64,000 nt of DNA. It comes from CAZVGZ01 sp964627605 (GTDB lineage: Bacteria; Latescibacterota; MWCZ01; CAZVGZ01). The stretch lies in the NCBI GenBank assembly GCA_964627605.1, contig CAZVGZ010000009.1, positions 35,803 through 99,802 of the forward strand. Reading direction: 5' to 3'. Numbering within the stretch: the stretch's first letter is position 1; each line of letters opens with the position of its first letter. Below are positions 16,642-26,199 of this stretch, in pieces. A program made the translations under genes and the position numbers. The notes below the pieces were generated by a model, which saw only the letters and a program-made list of their open reading frames with translations, had not been told where the DNA came from and did not search any database.

Positions 16642-17800
16642 CGCATTCAACGAGCGCGTTTTCGCCACCGAACCCGCCTGCTTTGGTAACCAGCGTCCTC
16701 CCGTCAGCGACACCTCCCAATATCAACGAGTATGGCGTTCCCGGTGCCACCGCGCCCTGAACCAGCAGCGACTCGGCTTTAAGCGCCCTAAGAACAGCCA
16801 TCGCGGTGTCGCCACCTGTGACCACAAGCGCCAAATCAGGACACTCCACTACCGCAGTCCGTGTGATCTTCGTCAGTAGACCGAGTAGTTCGATGCCGGT
16901 GTCCTGTCCAGAAATCATCGTTCCTGAAGTGACCACAACGTTTGATCCCCGGCGCGACTGTTCTATCACGTTCATCGACGAGCCCTGACCCGAGCAATCG
17001 ACCACAGCGTCTGCAACGCCACCCAACACCTCCACCTGCCGCAATGTCGTCGGGTGAATCGACCCGACTACGGTGAGCAGTTGCGTGGCTGTCGGTGTGG
17101 CGGTTGCAGGCGGTCTCGGCTGCCAGCCCCAAACTGTCGGCAGAACCGAAAGCATCCCTCCTGAACCAGCCAACATGACGTCTTGAGCTGATTCTAGACT
17201 GTCAACGATCCGCACCAGATCAGCAATACTCGATGCGTCCGCCACTAGAATGGTAGGGCCGTTCTCGTTGAGAAACTGGGTCGCATCGCCAAGAAAGCGC
17301 TCTACACCCACAGACGTAGTCTGTCGGATGATCGACACCACGTCATCGGTTGTTACCGGCGCAGCCGGGTCATCCGCCATCGGAGTGAGATGTACTGGAC
17401 GCCCATCGACGCTCAATCTACCCTCTGAGACCGTGCGTTTCATCTCCGGGTGAGCAGGTGACACTACACAGACTTTTTTCCTACACCCATCCAACGCGCC
17501 AGCCAAAAACGCCCCAACAGGTCCTCGACAGGTGGAGTCGATCTTCGAGTAGACGTGGCTGCGGCTTTGGGCGACTAGTGATCGGGCCGACTGTCTTGCG
17601 GTGACAGACGCGGTGTCAGGTGATTCGGTTCTGGCGGACGTGGCGACCAGAGGCACGGTGCCATCGTCGCTGACGTTGAGGAAGCTTGAGGACGGCAGGT
17701 ACACGCGCGCTTGTGCGAACGGGACGATAGCGAGTGCCGCGTCAGCAGTGCCGGTGAGGTCGTCGGCGATGACAGCGCACTGTTGTGGTGAGGGTGTTAT
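16616..17800 (-). CDS. Four-carbon acid sugar kinase family protein (DUF1537/OtnK-like)
   Basis: About 394 residues. The N-terminal nucleotide-binding motif AVIADDLTGTADAAL, KIDSTCRGPVGAFLAGAL, and the C-terminal TGGDTAMAVLRAL and KAGGFGGENALV are diagnostic for kinases of D-threonate, erythronate and related acids. The first canonical start in frame is GTG 17704, which would delete the ADDLTG motif. Upstream in frame there is no ATG, GTG or TTG before the stop of the preceding gene, only ATA at 17800, placed 7 bases after AGGA. Either a non-canonical ATA start or a mutated ATG is implied. It is in line with a Gfo/Idh/MocA dehydrogenase gene ending 8 bases upstream. Confidence 0.82.
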   Translation of the reverse strand: MTPSPQQCAVIADDLTGTADAALAIVPFAQARVYLPSSSFLNVSDDGTVPLVATSARTESPDTASVTARQSARSLVAQSRSHVYSKIDSTCRGPVGAFLAGALDGCRKKVCVVSPAHPEMKRTVSEGRLSVDGRPVHLTPMADDPAAPVTTDDVVSIIRQTTSVGVERFLGDATQFLNENGPTILVADASSIADLVRIVDSLESAQDVMLAGSGGMLSVLPTVWGWQPRPPATATPTATQLLTVVGSIHPTTLRQVEVLGGVADAVVDCSGQGSSMNVIEQSRRGSNVVVTSGTMISGQDTGIELLGLLTKITRTAVVECPDLALVVTGGDTAMAVLRALKAESLLVQGAVAPGTPYSLILGGVADGRTLVTKAGGFGGENALVECVNFVLGGM

Positions 17801-17808
17801 GGCGTGTC

Positions 17809-18726
17809 CTAAGACGGCCCGCAGATGGCTTCGGCGAGCCTCACGGTCTTCACCGCATCTTGAAGCGTGGTTAGAGGCTTGGTTCCCTCTTCAATGCACT
17901 CGGCAAAAAACTCCACCTCGTTCTTGGCGTCCACATGAGGCAGGGACGCCGCTTTGCCCTCAATCCACGCTTGGACCGGGGTATCGCCGGTCATGTCCAT
18001 GTAGACCGACAGACCGTCGCCATGCACCTCCATGCGCTGAACCCGAGCGCCTACGCCATACAGCGACGAAAACGTCCCGGTTGCGCCGTTCTCAAACTGC
18101 AAAAGAGATTCGTGATGGCTTGACGATTCTATGCCTTCAATACGTCGCCTTATCAGCGGAATCACATCAGTGACATCACCGCCGAAACAGCGCGTCAGAT
18201 CAACATGGTGTATCGCGTCATAGACCACCAAACTGTGGGCGGTCTGCCCTATGAGCGATGGCATGTGCTTGTGATAGACCCCCCTGATGGAGGTAGGCGG
18301 GCCATGATCCTCCAGCAGTTTTACCACCGACCTAACGACCGGTTCGTAGCGGCGGTTGAGGGAGACTATCGCAGTGCCTTTGGAACTCTCTTCGGCGTCG
18401 GCCATCGTCTTGGTCTCAGCGGAATTCAGCCCAGGCGGTTTTTCTACAGAGACATGGAGGTCGCGGGAGAGGACCTCCAAAACAATGGGTGTCAGATCGT
18501 TGGGGCGGGTGACCACATGGACTATGTCCAGCGCGGCATCATCGAGCATGTCGCGGTAGTTTTCATAGCCAGGGACATCGAACTCACCGCTGACCTCATC
18601 CAACCGCTCAGCCACGACCTCGGACACCGCAGTCAGGACCGTCTTATCGCACGCGGTCACCATCTCCAGGTGTGAGCGGACATGGCGACCGCCAGCCCCA
18701 ACTATCCCCACTCTAATCGGCTCCAT
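17809..18726 (-). CDS. Gfo/Idh/MocA-family oxidoreductase
   Basis: 305 residues. An N-terminal Rossmann fold (VGIVGAGGRH), the family EKP motif in LHVSVEKPPGLN, and a C-terminal alpha/beta substrate domain with a HHVDLTRCFGGD segment holding the usual catalytic His. GGGAGACGG precedes ATG 18726. The family oxidises or epimerises sugars and polyols with NAD(P). The following DUF1537 kinase suggests that an acid sugar pathway is served. Confidence 0.88.
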   Translation of the reverse strand: MEPIRVGIVGAGGRHVRSHLEMVTACDKTVLTAVSEVVAERLDEVSGEFDVPGYENYRDMLDDAALDIVHVVTRPNDLTPIVLEVLSRDLHVSVEKPPGLNSAETKTMADAEESSKGTAIVSLNRRYEPVVRSVVKLLEDHGPPTSIRGVYHKHMPSLIGQTAHSLVVYDAIHHVDLTRCFGGDVTDVIPLIRRRIEGIESSSHHESLLQFENGATGTFSSLYGVGARVQRMEVHGDGLSVYMDMTGDTPVQAWIEGKAASLPHVDAKNEVEFFAECIEEGTKPLTTLQDAVKTVRLAEAICGPS

Positions 18727-18798
18727 ACGAACCGTCTCCCAGATTTGGCGTTGCTACAACCGACACTCAGAGGGCCCAAAACAGATCGGCCGCAGCGA

Positions 18799-19854
18799 CT
18801 AGACGACTCCCAATTCCTCTTCGGCTTGGCCTACCATATCTGGTAGCGAGTCGAGATGGCCCTGTTGCTCTGTGTTTAGAGGCGTCGCAGGCTTCCTTAG
18901 ATACTCTTTGACTGGAAGGCTGAGGCGACCTAGATAAAGCTTGGCAACTTCGGGATGTGGCTTCATTATCTGCAACAGCTTGATTATCCACTCCTGAGCG
19001 AGCTCACCTCGTTTGGTGTCGCCATCCTGGTAGGCGTCGTAGCACGCGACAAAGACGCTCGGGAAAACGTTGCATCCAATCGAACACGCCCCGGTGCAAC
19101 CAAGCGCCAACGACTCCCAAAAAATATGCTCACCAGCCTGAAGCACGTTGAACTGACCGTCGGCTGCTGCGATTTTGCCTTTTACAATGTCAAGATCCAG
19201 TGTGGTGTCTTTGCTTCCCACATACTTGTCGAGCTTGGCAAGTCTGCCGAACAGCGACGGCCCGATCTTGGGACGCCCAGGCAGTTCGTATACCCATAGC
19301 GGGATGTCAACCGCGTCATTGATCGCTTTATAATATTCGAAATAGGCGTCGTCGTCGGCACCTTCCAAATGGTCAGGCGACAGCACGACAACGGAGTCTA
19401 TACCGGTTTTGGACATTATTTTGGCACCCTCAATGCAGGCTTCCGGGTCTTCTTTGGCGAGTGTGCCGGTGGCGATGACTGGAACGCGGCCTGCTGCGGC
19501 GGCATGGTAGGCTTCGGCTACCTGGCACGCTTCGTCCATGGAAAGCGAAAACATCTCCCCGGTGCCGCATACAGGGAACAGCACATGCGCCCCCTTGCCG
19601 ATCATCCAATCGGTGAAAGCGGCGATACCGTCGAAATCGATAGAACGGTCTTCGTTGAAAGGTGTGAGCATGGGCGGCACAATTCCGTGTGCCATGTCAA
19701 CCGGCTTCATGGAGCCTCCAAACTGTGGGAACAAAGAGGTACGAATCGCGGGGAAAGCGGTACCTACAGCCGCCCCGGCTGTTAGCGTCTTCAGGAAAGA
19801 ACGACGGCTGAGGCCTTCGGCCTTCGGCGTCACGTCTCGATCGGGGTCTACCAT
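18799..19854 (-). CDS. DapA-family lyase with a Tat export signal
   Basis: About 351 residues. The N-terminus carries a twin-arginine signal (SRRSFLKTLTAGAAVG, RR at 17-18) before a complete DapA-type barrel: GIVPPMLTPFNEDRSID, VCGTGEMFSLS (compare GTTGE), the active tyrosine in WVYELPGRPK, and the Schiff-base lysine in VGSKDTTLD. Most members are cytoplasmic, so export is unusual. ATG 19854 is preferred over TTG 19860. The substrate is unknown; sialic acid-type or keto-sugar acids are possible given the neighbours. Confidence 0.85.
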   Translation of the reverse strand: MVDPDRDVTPKAEGLSRRSFLKTLTAGAAVGTAFPAIRTSLFPQFGGSMKPVDMAHGIVPPMLTPFNEDRSIDFDGIAAFTDWMIGKGAHVLFPVCGTGEMFSLSMDEACQVAEAYHAAAAGRVPVIATGTLAKEDPEACIEGAKIMSKTGIDSVVVLSPDHLEGADDDAYFEYYKAINDAVDIPLWVYELPGRPKIGPSLFGRLAKLDKYVGSKDTTLDLDIVKGKIAAADGQFNVLQAGEHIFWESLALGCTGACSIGCNVFPSVFVACYDAYQDGDTKRGELAQEWIIKLLQIMKPHPEVAKLYLGRLSLPVKEYLRKPATPLNTEQQGHLDSLPDMVGQAEEELGVV

Positions 19855-20077
19855 ATCCAAGTCTTCTACGCTATTAGGAGTGTGCTGTTGTCAAATTCTA
19901 ACAGATCGGCTCCGACAAGTCCACGGGATGCCACAGGCTGTGGGCCAGTTTGACGAGTCATGCAGCAGACCCAAAGCCTGTAGCAACAAAGCAGTGTTGG
20001 TAGCCCTGCGGCTGTGTTCGACGGTAGGTAGGCAGGATTACGGTCGATGATGATTACCCTATCGGCACCCATGCGCG

Positions 20078-20885
20078 TCACGGCCTGCCCCCATCCAGGT
20101 CGCACTTGGCTCTATTGAGTATCGCGTCTATCTCGATCTGAATGTCTGAATCAAGCGCGAAGTCGTGGTTGGAAACTATCCGCCGTACCTGATCGCTGGC
20201 CGCTTGGGAGATGTCACCGCCGTCTGCTGACCGCCATGTGGAGAGCATTTCGCGCGTAAACAGTTGGGAGTGCCAGTAGGTTTGGCGGAAAGAGTTCAGT
20301 GTCGAATCCAGCCCGATAAACCCTTGTTCAATTCCAGAGGCCGTCTCAGCGAGACAGCGTGCGAGGTGCAACGGCGGTGCAAAATCAGTGTCGCCCAACC
20401 CCTGTGGGCGTCCAATGAGCAGTTGACGGATGTCGGGTTCGGTCTGCGCACCCTTGTCCCCCAAGCCGCTGTTATCCACTGGCACATCGCGCCACGCCAG
20501 CAAGGGGAGACCGGATTGTTGCAAGACCGCCTACACAGCAACGACGATGGAGTCGGCAGACTCTTTGTCGCCAGTGGGCAGAAACAACACACCAACCGCC
20601 AGGTTGCCCTGCCCCGGAGGTCTGACGCCCTTAGAGATCAGGTGCCGCTCCAGTATCGCGTAGGGTGTTTGAGTCAACACCTCAGCGCCATCACCAATTT
20701 TGGCGTCTTTGTCCACAGCGCCGCGATGGGTCAGGTTGCTATAAAGCTTCTGTGGCTTTAAGAAGTATTTCGTGACTTCTGTTAACACCGATGTCAGCGA
20801 CAAAACCAACACCGCAGCCGTCGTGTTCGTAGTGCGGACAGTAGAGCGTCCGAGACGCATCTATATTGAGTCCGAAATGGCTCAT
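20078..20885 (-). pseudogene. Chimeric pseudogene: glutamate synthase (GltB) N-terminus fused to MttB-family C-terminus
   Basis: GAGGAG precedes ATG 20885. The frame then reads the start of the class II glutamine amidotransferase domain (YEHDGCGVGFVAD with the catalytic Cys, then RSHEILLKATEAL) until a TAG. It resumes in another frame with SNLTHRGAVDKDAKIGDGA and LERHLISKG, meets an in-frame TAG at about 20531, and continues with LLAWRDVPVD and QLLIGRPQGL. Near LHLAR the GltB match stops. The remaining residues (GFIGLDSTLNSFRQTYWHSQ, LDSDIQIEIDAIL) match the C-terminal part of trimethylamine methyltransferase MttB proteins. The fusion implies a large deletion that removed most of both genes. 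Confidence 0.72.
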
Positions 20886-21018
20886 TAATATTGTCTCCTC
20901 ATCCCATCTATATCAAGTTATTTCAAGTCGCGACAAAAAATCGCTTGAAGCGGTTTGGCCCCAAGCGGTCTCGTAGCGACCGATCTAATCGGTCTGGCTT
21001 TCCTGTTAGTGTCTATCG

Positions 21019-22125
21019 TCAGGCAGAGACTCCAAGCATCCTGCCCAAGGCCAACCGGGCGTGGGTCTTAATATCTTCGGGCATCGCTACCACATTGACC
21101 TCACCCAACTCCTCAAGCGTCCACAGAAGGTCGTTGAGGCTGACTTTGTACATGTTCGGGCATAGTGAACGCGTCAATGGAACGATCCGTTTGTCCCTGT
21201 ATTCATCGGCCAGTCGGTCGATCAGGTTTATCTCTGTTCCAATAGCGATCGACGCTCCCTTGGGCGCATCATCGACATACTTGCAGATGAAACCTGTGGA
21301 CCCACAGCCGTCGGCACTATCCACCACATCCGCCGTGCATTCGGGATGCACTATGATCTTCACCGCCGGGTCGTCCAGTCGCGCCTGTTCTAGGTGCGCG
21401 ACTTTGAACCGGGTATGGACGTGGCAGTAACCTTTCCAAAGGATGAGTCTGGCATCTCCAAGCTCCTTGAGTACCACTCCACCCATCTCGTAGCGCGGGT
21501 CCCACAGCGCAGTCTCGTCGCTGGTTAGACCCCATTTGCGCCCAGTGTTCCACCCCAAATGCTCGTCAGGAAAGAAGAGCACCGCATCGCCACGCTCATA
21601 GGCCCAGTCGAACACCGCTCCTGCGTTGGAGGAGGTGCAGACTATCCCATCATTGCGACCGCAAAACGCCTTCAGCTCAGCGTCTGAGTTCATGTAGGTA
21701 ACTGGAATCACCGTGCGGCCCGGCGCTGAGGCCATCAGATCGTCCCACGCCCACTCCACCTGGTCGATGTCGGCCATATCTGCCATTGGGCAGCCTGCCG
21801 ATAGGTCGGGGTGAAGGACCACCTGGTCGTCGCGGCAGAGGATTTTGGCGCTTTCAGCCATGAAATGAACGCCACAGAACACGATATATCTTGCGGCTTG
21901 CTCTCTGGCGGCGGCCTCCGAAAGACCGAAAGAGTCGCCGATGTGGTCGGAGAGTCTGACGATCCGCTTGTCCTGATAGTGATGACCCAGGATGGTCAGC
22001 TCGGGGCCACGGACCCTTTTGACGTGTTCTATGCGCTCAATGACTTCGGCGTCATCAAACGATCTATATTCGTCCGGGAGAACGGCGTTGGCCTGGGTAA
22101 GTGACGGTATCACCGCTGTAGTCAT
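21019..22125 (-). CDS. nadA: Quinolinate synthase A
   Basis: 368 residues. It condenses iminoaspartate with dihydroxyacetone phosphate to quinolinate in NAD synthesis. The three conserved Cys ligands of the 4Fe-4S cluster lie in IVFCGVHFMAE (Cys84), VHPECTADVV and SLCPNMYK. LGHHYQ near residue 47 and TYMNSDAELKAFCG are typical. GAGAAGG precedes the ATG. No nadB or nadC lies nearby, so the pathway is dispersed. Confidence 0.96.
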   Translation of the reverse strand: MTTAVIPSLTQANAVLPDEYRSFDDAEVIERIEHVKRVRGPELTILGHHYQDKRIVRLSDHIGDSFGLSEAAAREQAARYIVFCGVHFMAESAKILCRDDQVVLHPDLSAGCPMADMADIDQVEWAWDDLMASAPGRTVIPVTYMNSDAELKAFCGRNDGIVCTSSNAGAVFDWAYERGDAVLFFPDEHLGWNTGRKWGLTSDETALWDPRYEMGGVVLKELGDARLILWKGYCHVHTRFKVAHLEQARLDDPAVKIIVHPECTADVVDSADGCGSTGFICKYVDDAPKGASIAIGTEINLIDRLADEYRDKRIVPLTRSLCPNMYKVSLNDLLWTLEELGEVNVVAMPEDIKTHARLALGRMLGVSA

Positions 22126-22310
22126 ATCTACCTTCTCGCCGAGCGTCGTTCGCGTAGAGAGCTACCGGGAAAACCGTACGATAGATCAGCCTTACGACCT
22201 GTGGAGGGTAACGGGGTAGAAAATACGGTTTTTCTTATAGTGTTACAAGAGCACGAACTAGGGGCGATGCTAAAACAGAGAAATCACCAGGATGTGCGTT
22301 GACCAAGCGG

Positions 22311-22877
22311 TCAGCGGCTAAACCGGTCGTCGTCGAAGGGAAAAGCGGTGTTGCTGTAACCCCGCGTCTCCCAGAAACCGAACTGATCTCGGGCGACAAA
22401 CTCAATGGTTCGCACCCATTTGCACGACTTCCACCCATACCGTTTGGGAACCACCATTCTAAGAGGCGCACCATGTTCTGGTGAAAGCGGCTCTCCATCG
22501 TGGCTGTGGGCGAGGATCGCGTCGTCGTCGAGACAGGCGTCTATGGGCAGACTGGTGGTGTACATCCCAAGATCGCCAAACACCACAAAACCGGCATCGG
22601 ATGCGGGCTCGACCAACTTAGAGATCTCGCCAAAAAGAACACCGGTCCAGACGTTGTCAAGCCTAGACCAGTGTGTTACGCAGTGAAAATCGCTCTGGGA
22701 ATCTGATTGGTCCAGATTAAGAAACTCATCCCATGTCCAGGTCACAGAAGACTCCACCAAGCCGAAAACGCGCAAGTCCCACTCTGCGGGATCGAAACGT
22801 GGTATCTCCCCTACATGGAGGACAGGAAACTTTTCTGTCAGCGTCTGACCAGGTGGAGTGCGGCTTCGATCAGACAT
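22311..22877 (-). CDS. Sulfite oxidase-type molybdopterin-binding oxidoreductase
   Basis: 188 residues corresponding to the molybdopterin domain alone: FPVLHVGEIPRFD, the Mo-ligand Cys in FHCVTHWSRLDNVWTGV, and APLRMVVPKRYGWKSCKWV. This matches small YedY/MsrP-like proteins without the dimerisation domain. No signal peptide is visible, unlike the exported MsrP. It starts 5 bases after the stop of the dksA-like gene and so is probably co-transcribed. Confidence 0.87.
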   Translation of the reverse strand: MSDRSRTPPGQTLTEKFPVLHVGEIPRFDPAEWDLRVFGLVESSVTWTWDEFLNLDQSDSQSDFHCVTHWSRLDNVWTGVLFGEISKLVEPASDAGFVVFGDLGMYTTSLPIDACLDDDAILAHSHDGEPLSPEHGAPLRMVVPKRYGWKSCKWVRTIEFVARDQFGFWETRGYSNTAFPFDDDRFSR

Positions 22878-22882
22878 AGGCT

Positions 22883-23311
22883 CTACTCGTCGTCGTCAGA
22901 GAGCAGTAGTCCGTCCTCCAGGACGGCGAACGAGGGGCCGTCACCCTGTTTGAGGCTGAGGAGGCCCTGCTCCTGTTTACCCTTGCATGCGACACACAGC
23001 GGTGCCTCAGGTAGCGCTTCCATCCGCTTGTCACCTATTGGATCTTCGCAACCCTCGCAAGTGCCGTAGGTCCCGTCTTTTAGTTTTTCTATGGCATGGG
23101 CGATGTCTGTGAGCTCATTCTTCTGGGTATCATTGAGGGCCATGAGAACATTTAGCTCCACAGCCACCGACGCGTCATCATTGATGTCTGGCTGCGCAGC
23201 TTCACCTCGCAGACCAGCCATCTCCTGACGACCCTCGTCGATGTTCCCAAGAATCTTATCTCTTTTAGCCACCAGTAGTTGTTCGAAATGCGCAAGCTGT
23301 TTTTTGGTCAT
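22883..23311 (-). CDS. DksA/TraR-family zinc-finger protein
   Basis: 142 residues. A coiled-coil N-terminal half (residues about 5-80) is followed by a four-Cys zinc finger (CEGC then CVAC in GTYGTCEGCEDPIG and PLCVACKGKQEQ). DksA-type proteins enter the RNA polymerase secondary channel and modulate transcription with ppGpp. The length and CxxC pattern resemble the RNA polymerase-binding and spore-cortex YteA-type branch as much as DksA itself. GAGGGTG precedes the ATG. Confidence 0.88.
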   Translation of the reverse strand: MTKKQLAHFEQLLVAKRDKILGNIDEGRQEMAGLRGEAAQPDINDDASVAVELNVLMALNDTQKNELTDIAHAIEKLKDGTYGTCEGCEDPIGDKRMEALPEAPLCVACKGKQEQGLLSLKQGDGPSFAVLEDGLLLSDDDE

Positions 23312-23392
23312 TCACACCCTCATTCATTCGGGTCCCTATGGACCCACTGTAAACCTGTTGGCAGCACACCGACTTAGTACCACGGCGCTCAA

Positions 23393-25972
23393 TTATACGA
23401 CCATGTTGACCACGCGACCAGGGACGACAATCACCTTTTTGAGGGTCTCGCCCTCCAGATGACGCATAACGTTGGGCTCTGTCAGCGCCAAACGCTCAAT
23501 CTCATCGTTCTTAGCGTCTACCGGCAGCTCCAGAGTAGCCCGAACTTTGCCGTTGATCTGGACGGCCATAGTCACGGTCTCAAGCGACGCCAACAAAGCG
23601 TCAAAATCCGGCCACGACACATTTTGAAAAATGCTGGATTCATTACCACAGAGAGACCATAACTCCTCGGCTAGGTGCGGCGCGAACGGGCTGACCAGCA
23701 CCACAAGGTCATCCCTTGTCTGCGGGTCTATCTTGCCGCCTGGTCCGTTGGAAGAGGTCGCGAAGTTGACGAACTCCATCAACCGGCTGACTGTAGTGTT
23801 GAATTTGAACCCCTCCATCCCCTCGGTAACCTGTTTGACCAGACGATGGCGAGCTTTTGTGACGGTGTCACTTGGCGGTGTGTTCGGATCGATATTCGTG
23901 ACCACCAGCTTCCACAACCGACTAAGGAAGCGTCCAGTTCCCAATATCCCCCTATCGGTCCACTCGGCATCCTGCTCAGGCGGCCCGACAAACAGCTCGT
24001 AGAGCCTTAGGGCATCTGCGCCATGCTGTCCCACAAGCTCATCCGGCGAAACCGAATTGCCCTTGGATTTGGACATCTTGGCGACTTCTATCCCCAGCTC
24101 CTGACTGCACAACCCACATGTTGGGGTGGCAGGATCATCGTCTGACCAGACTATTTCCTGGTCGGCGATGTAGCCGAAATTGGCGCATTTGGCGTTGCTG
24201 TGGAGATAGCTGCGCCTTGTTATCATCCCCTGATTGAAAAGCCTGCTGAAGGGCTCATCAAAACTCAGATGTCCGCGATCATGGAGAACTTTGGTCCAGA
24301 AACGGGCGTATAGAAGATGCAAAATCGCGTGTTCAACACCGCCAATATACATATGGACCGGCACCCACTTAGCAAGCTCGTCAGGGTTGAATGCTACGTC
24401 TGTCCTGTGTGGGTTTGGATAGCGCAAGAAATACCACGACGATCCGGCCCATGTGGGCATCGTGTCGGTGTCGCGCTTAGCTGGAGCGCTGCATTTTGGG
24501 CAGTCCACATTCACCCACTCATCAATCGCAGCCAACGGTGACTCGCCTGTGCCGGTGGGCTGATATCTCTCCACATGTGGCAGCAGTACCGGAAGATCTT
24601 TGTCTGGAACCGGTACCTCGCCACATTTTGGGCAGTGGACTATCGGGATAGGCTCGCCCCAGTACCTTTGACGGCTGAATATCCAGTCCCTCAAGCGGTA
24701 GTTGATCGACTCAGTTCCAGCTCCCTCATCGGTGAGCCAGCTAGTTATCTGCCGACCGCCTTCGTTTGAGCTTAGCCCGTCGAACCGTCCAGAGTTAACC
24801 ATATCTCCATCGCCTGCCCACGCCTGGGACAGATCGCCGTTGTCGTCGCGCTCAGACTCGTCGCTGTGGATTACTTCGACTATGGACAGTGAGAACTTTT
24901 TGGCGAAATCGAAATCTCTCTGGTCGTGACCAGGCACCGCCATTATCGCACCGGTGCCATATCCCATAAGGACATAGTCGGATATCCAGATCGGAATCTC
25001 TGTGCCGGTCGCTGGATTGACCGCGGAAGCTCCCAATGCGACACCGCTCTTAAGTCTTGTTTCGGCGGCCCGGTCTATCTCTTTGACTTTCCGGGCCTCA
25101 GCGGCGTACTCCTCGACCGCTTGCTCCTCTTCATCGCCAACCAAGTCCATCACAAGCGGATGCTCTGGTGCCAAAACCATGTAGGTCGCACCGAAAAGCG
25201 TGTCAGGGCGGGTGGTGAAAACCTCTATCCCGACGCTGAACCCGCTTTTGGCGCTCTTCGCCTGGAAGGTAATCTTGGCACCTTCTGAGCGACCGATCCA
25301 GTTCGCCTGCATGGTTTTGACTTTTTCTGGCCACTCCAAACCCTCAAGATCGTTCAACAGCCTCTCGGCGTAGGCCGTGATTTTCAGCTTCCACTGGTCC
25401 AGGTCGCGAATCTCGACCCCGGTACCACACCGCTCACACTGCCCGGCTATCACCTCTTCGTTCGCCAGGCCGGTAGCGCAAGACGGGCACCAGTTGATCA
25501 GCGCATTGTCCCTATAGGCCAAACCAGCGTGGTACATCTGGAGGAAAATCCACTGTGTCCAACGGTAGTAGTCAGGGTCCGTTGTATTGAGCTCGCGCGA
25601 CCAGTCGTACATCGCGCCTATCTCATGGAGCTGACGCTTCATCGTCGCGATGTTGCTGGCGATACTGATGGTGGGATGTATCCCTTTTTTAATCGCGTCG
25701 TTTTCAGCGGGGAGTCCAAACGCGTCCCAACCGATGGGATGCAGCACTTCAAATCCCTGGAGCCTCTTGTAGCGCGCCCACACGTCTGACAAAACGTAGT
25801 TGCGCCAGTGGCCGACGTGCAGGCCGCTTCCAGAGGGATAGGGAAACATGTCCAGACAGTAGTATGCTGGACGCTCGCTGGACTCATCGGCGGTATGACA
25901 GTCGTGGGTGTCCCACCACTGCCGCCATTTTTTTTCGATTGTAGAAAAGTTGTAGTCTTTCATGGTGCCCAT
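23393..25972 (-). CDS. leuS: Leucine--tRNA ligase
   Basis: 859 residues, complete. The HIGH signature is HVGH (52-55) in PYPSGSGLHVGHWRNYV and the second signature is KMSKS (about 632-636). An editing domain lies between (TTRPDTLFGATYMVLAPEHP). The zinc-binding insert is partly visible as Cys pairs in CPSCATG and CERC. An ATG four codons in (MKDYNF) is an alternative start; AAAGG lies upstream of the first. Confidence 0.97.
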   Translation of the reverse strand: MGTMKDYNFSTIEKKWRQWWDTHDCHTADESSERPAYYCLDMFPYPSGSGLHVGHWRNYVLSDVWARYKRLQGFEVLHPIGWDAFGLPAENDAIKKGIHPTISIASNIATMKRQLHEIGAMYDWSRELNTTDPDYYRWTQWIFLQMYHAGLAYRDNALINWCPSCATGLANEEVIAGQCERCGTGVEIRDLDQWKLKITAYAERLLNDLEGLEWPEKVKTMQANWIGRSEGAKITFQAKSAKSGFSVGIEVFTTRPDTLFGATYMVLAPEHPLVMDLVGDEEEQAVEEYAAEARKVKEIDRAAETRLKSGVALGASAVNPATGTEIPIWISDYVLMGYGTGAIMAVPGHDQRDFDFAKKFSLSIVEVIHSDESERDDNGDLSQAWAGDGDMVNSGRFDGLSSNEGGRQITSWLTDEGAGTESINYRLRDWIFSRQRYWGEPIPIVHCPKCGEVPVPDKDLPVLLPHVERYQPTGTGESPLAAIDEWVNVDCPKCSAPAKRDTDTMPTWAGSSWYFLRYPNPHRTDVAFNPDELAKWVPVHMYIGGVEHAILHLLYARFWTKVLHDRGHLSFDEPFSRLFNQGMITRRSYLHSNAKCANFGYIADQEIVWSDDDPATPTCGLCSQELGIEVAKMSKSKGNSVSPDELVGQHGADALRLYELFVGPPEQDAEWTDRGILGTGRFLSRLWKLVVTNIDPNTPPSDTVTKARHRLVKQVTEGMEGFKFNTTVSRLMEFVNFATSSNGPGGKIDPQTRDDLVVLVSPFAPHLAEELWSLCGNESSIFQNVSWPDFDALLASLETVTMAVQINGKVRATLELPVDAKNDEIERLALTEPNVMRHLEGETLKKVIVVPGRVVNMVV

Positions 25973-26199
25973 GTGGCCTTTCGAAGCCCAGTTTCAACTG
26001 AGAAAAAAGTGATCGGACGTCAGTCGGTCTCCCTATCTCAGGGACCAAAGGCCGTGTCTGAGATCGCAGGCTATAACAGCCCTCGCAATCTCAAAATGCT
26101 CCTTCTGATCATAACGATTCACGTAGCTATATCTCGTCGTTCGCCGGGCGTAACGAACGCCTCAAGCGAACATACAGTTCCAACCCGCCCAGGGAAAAA

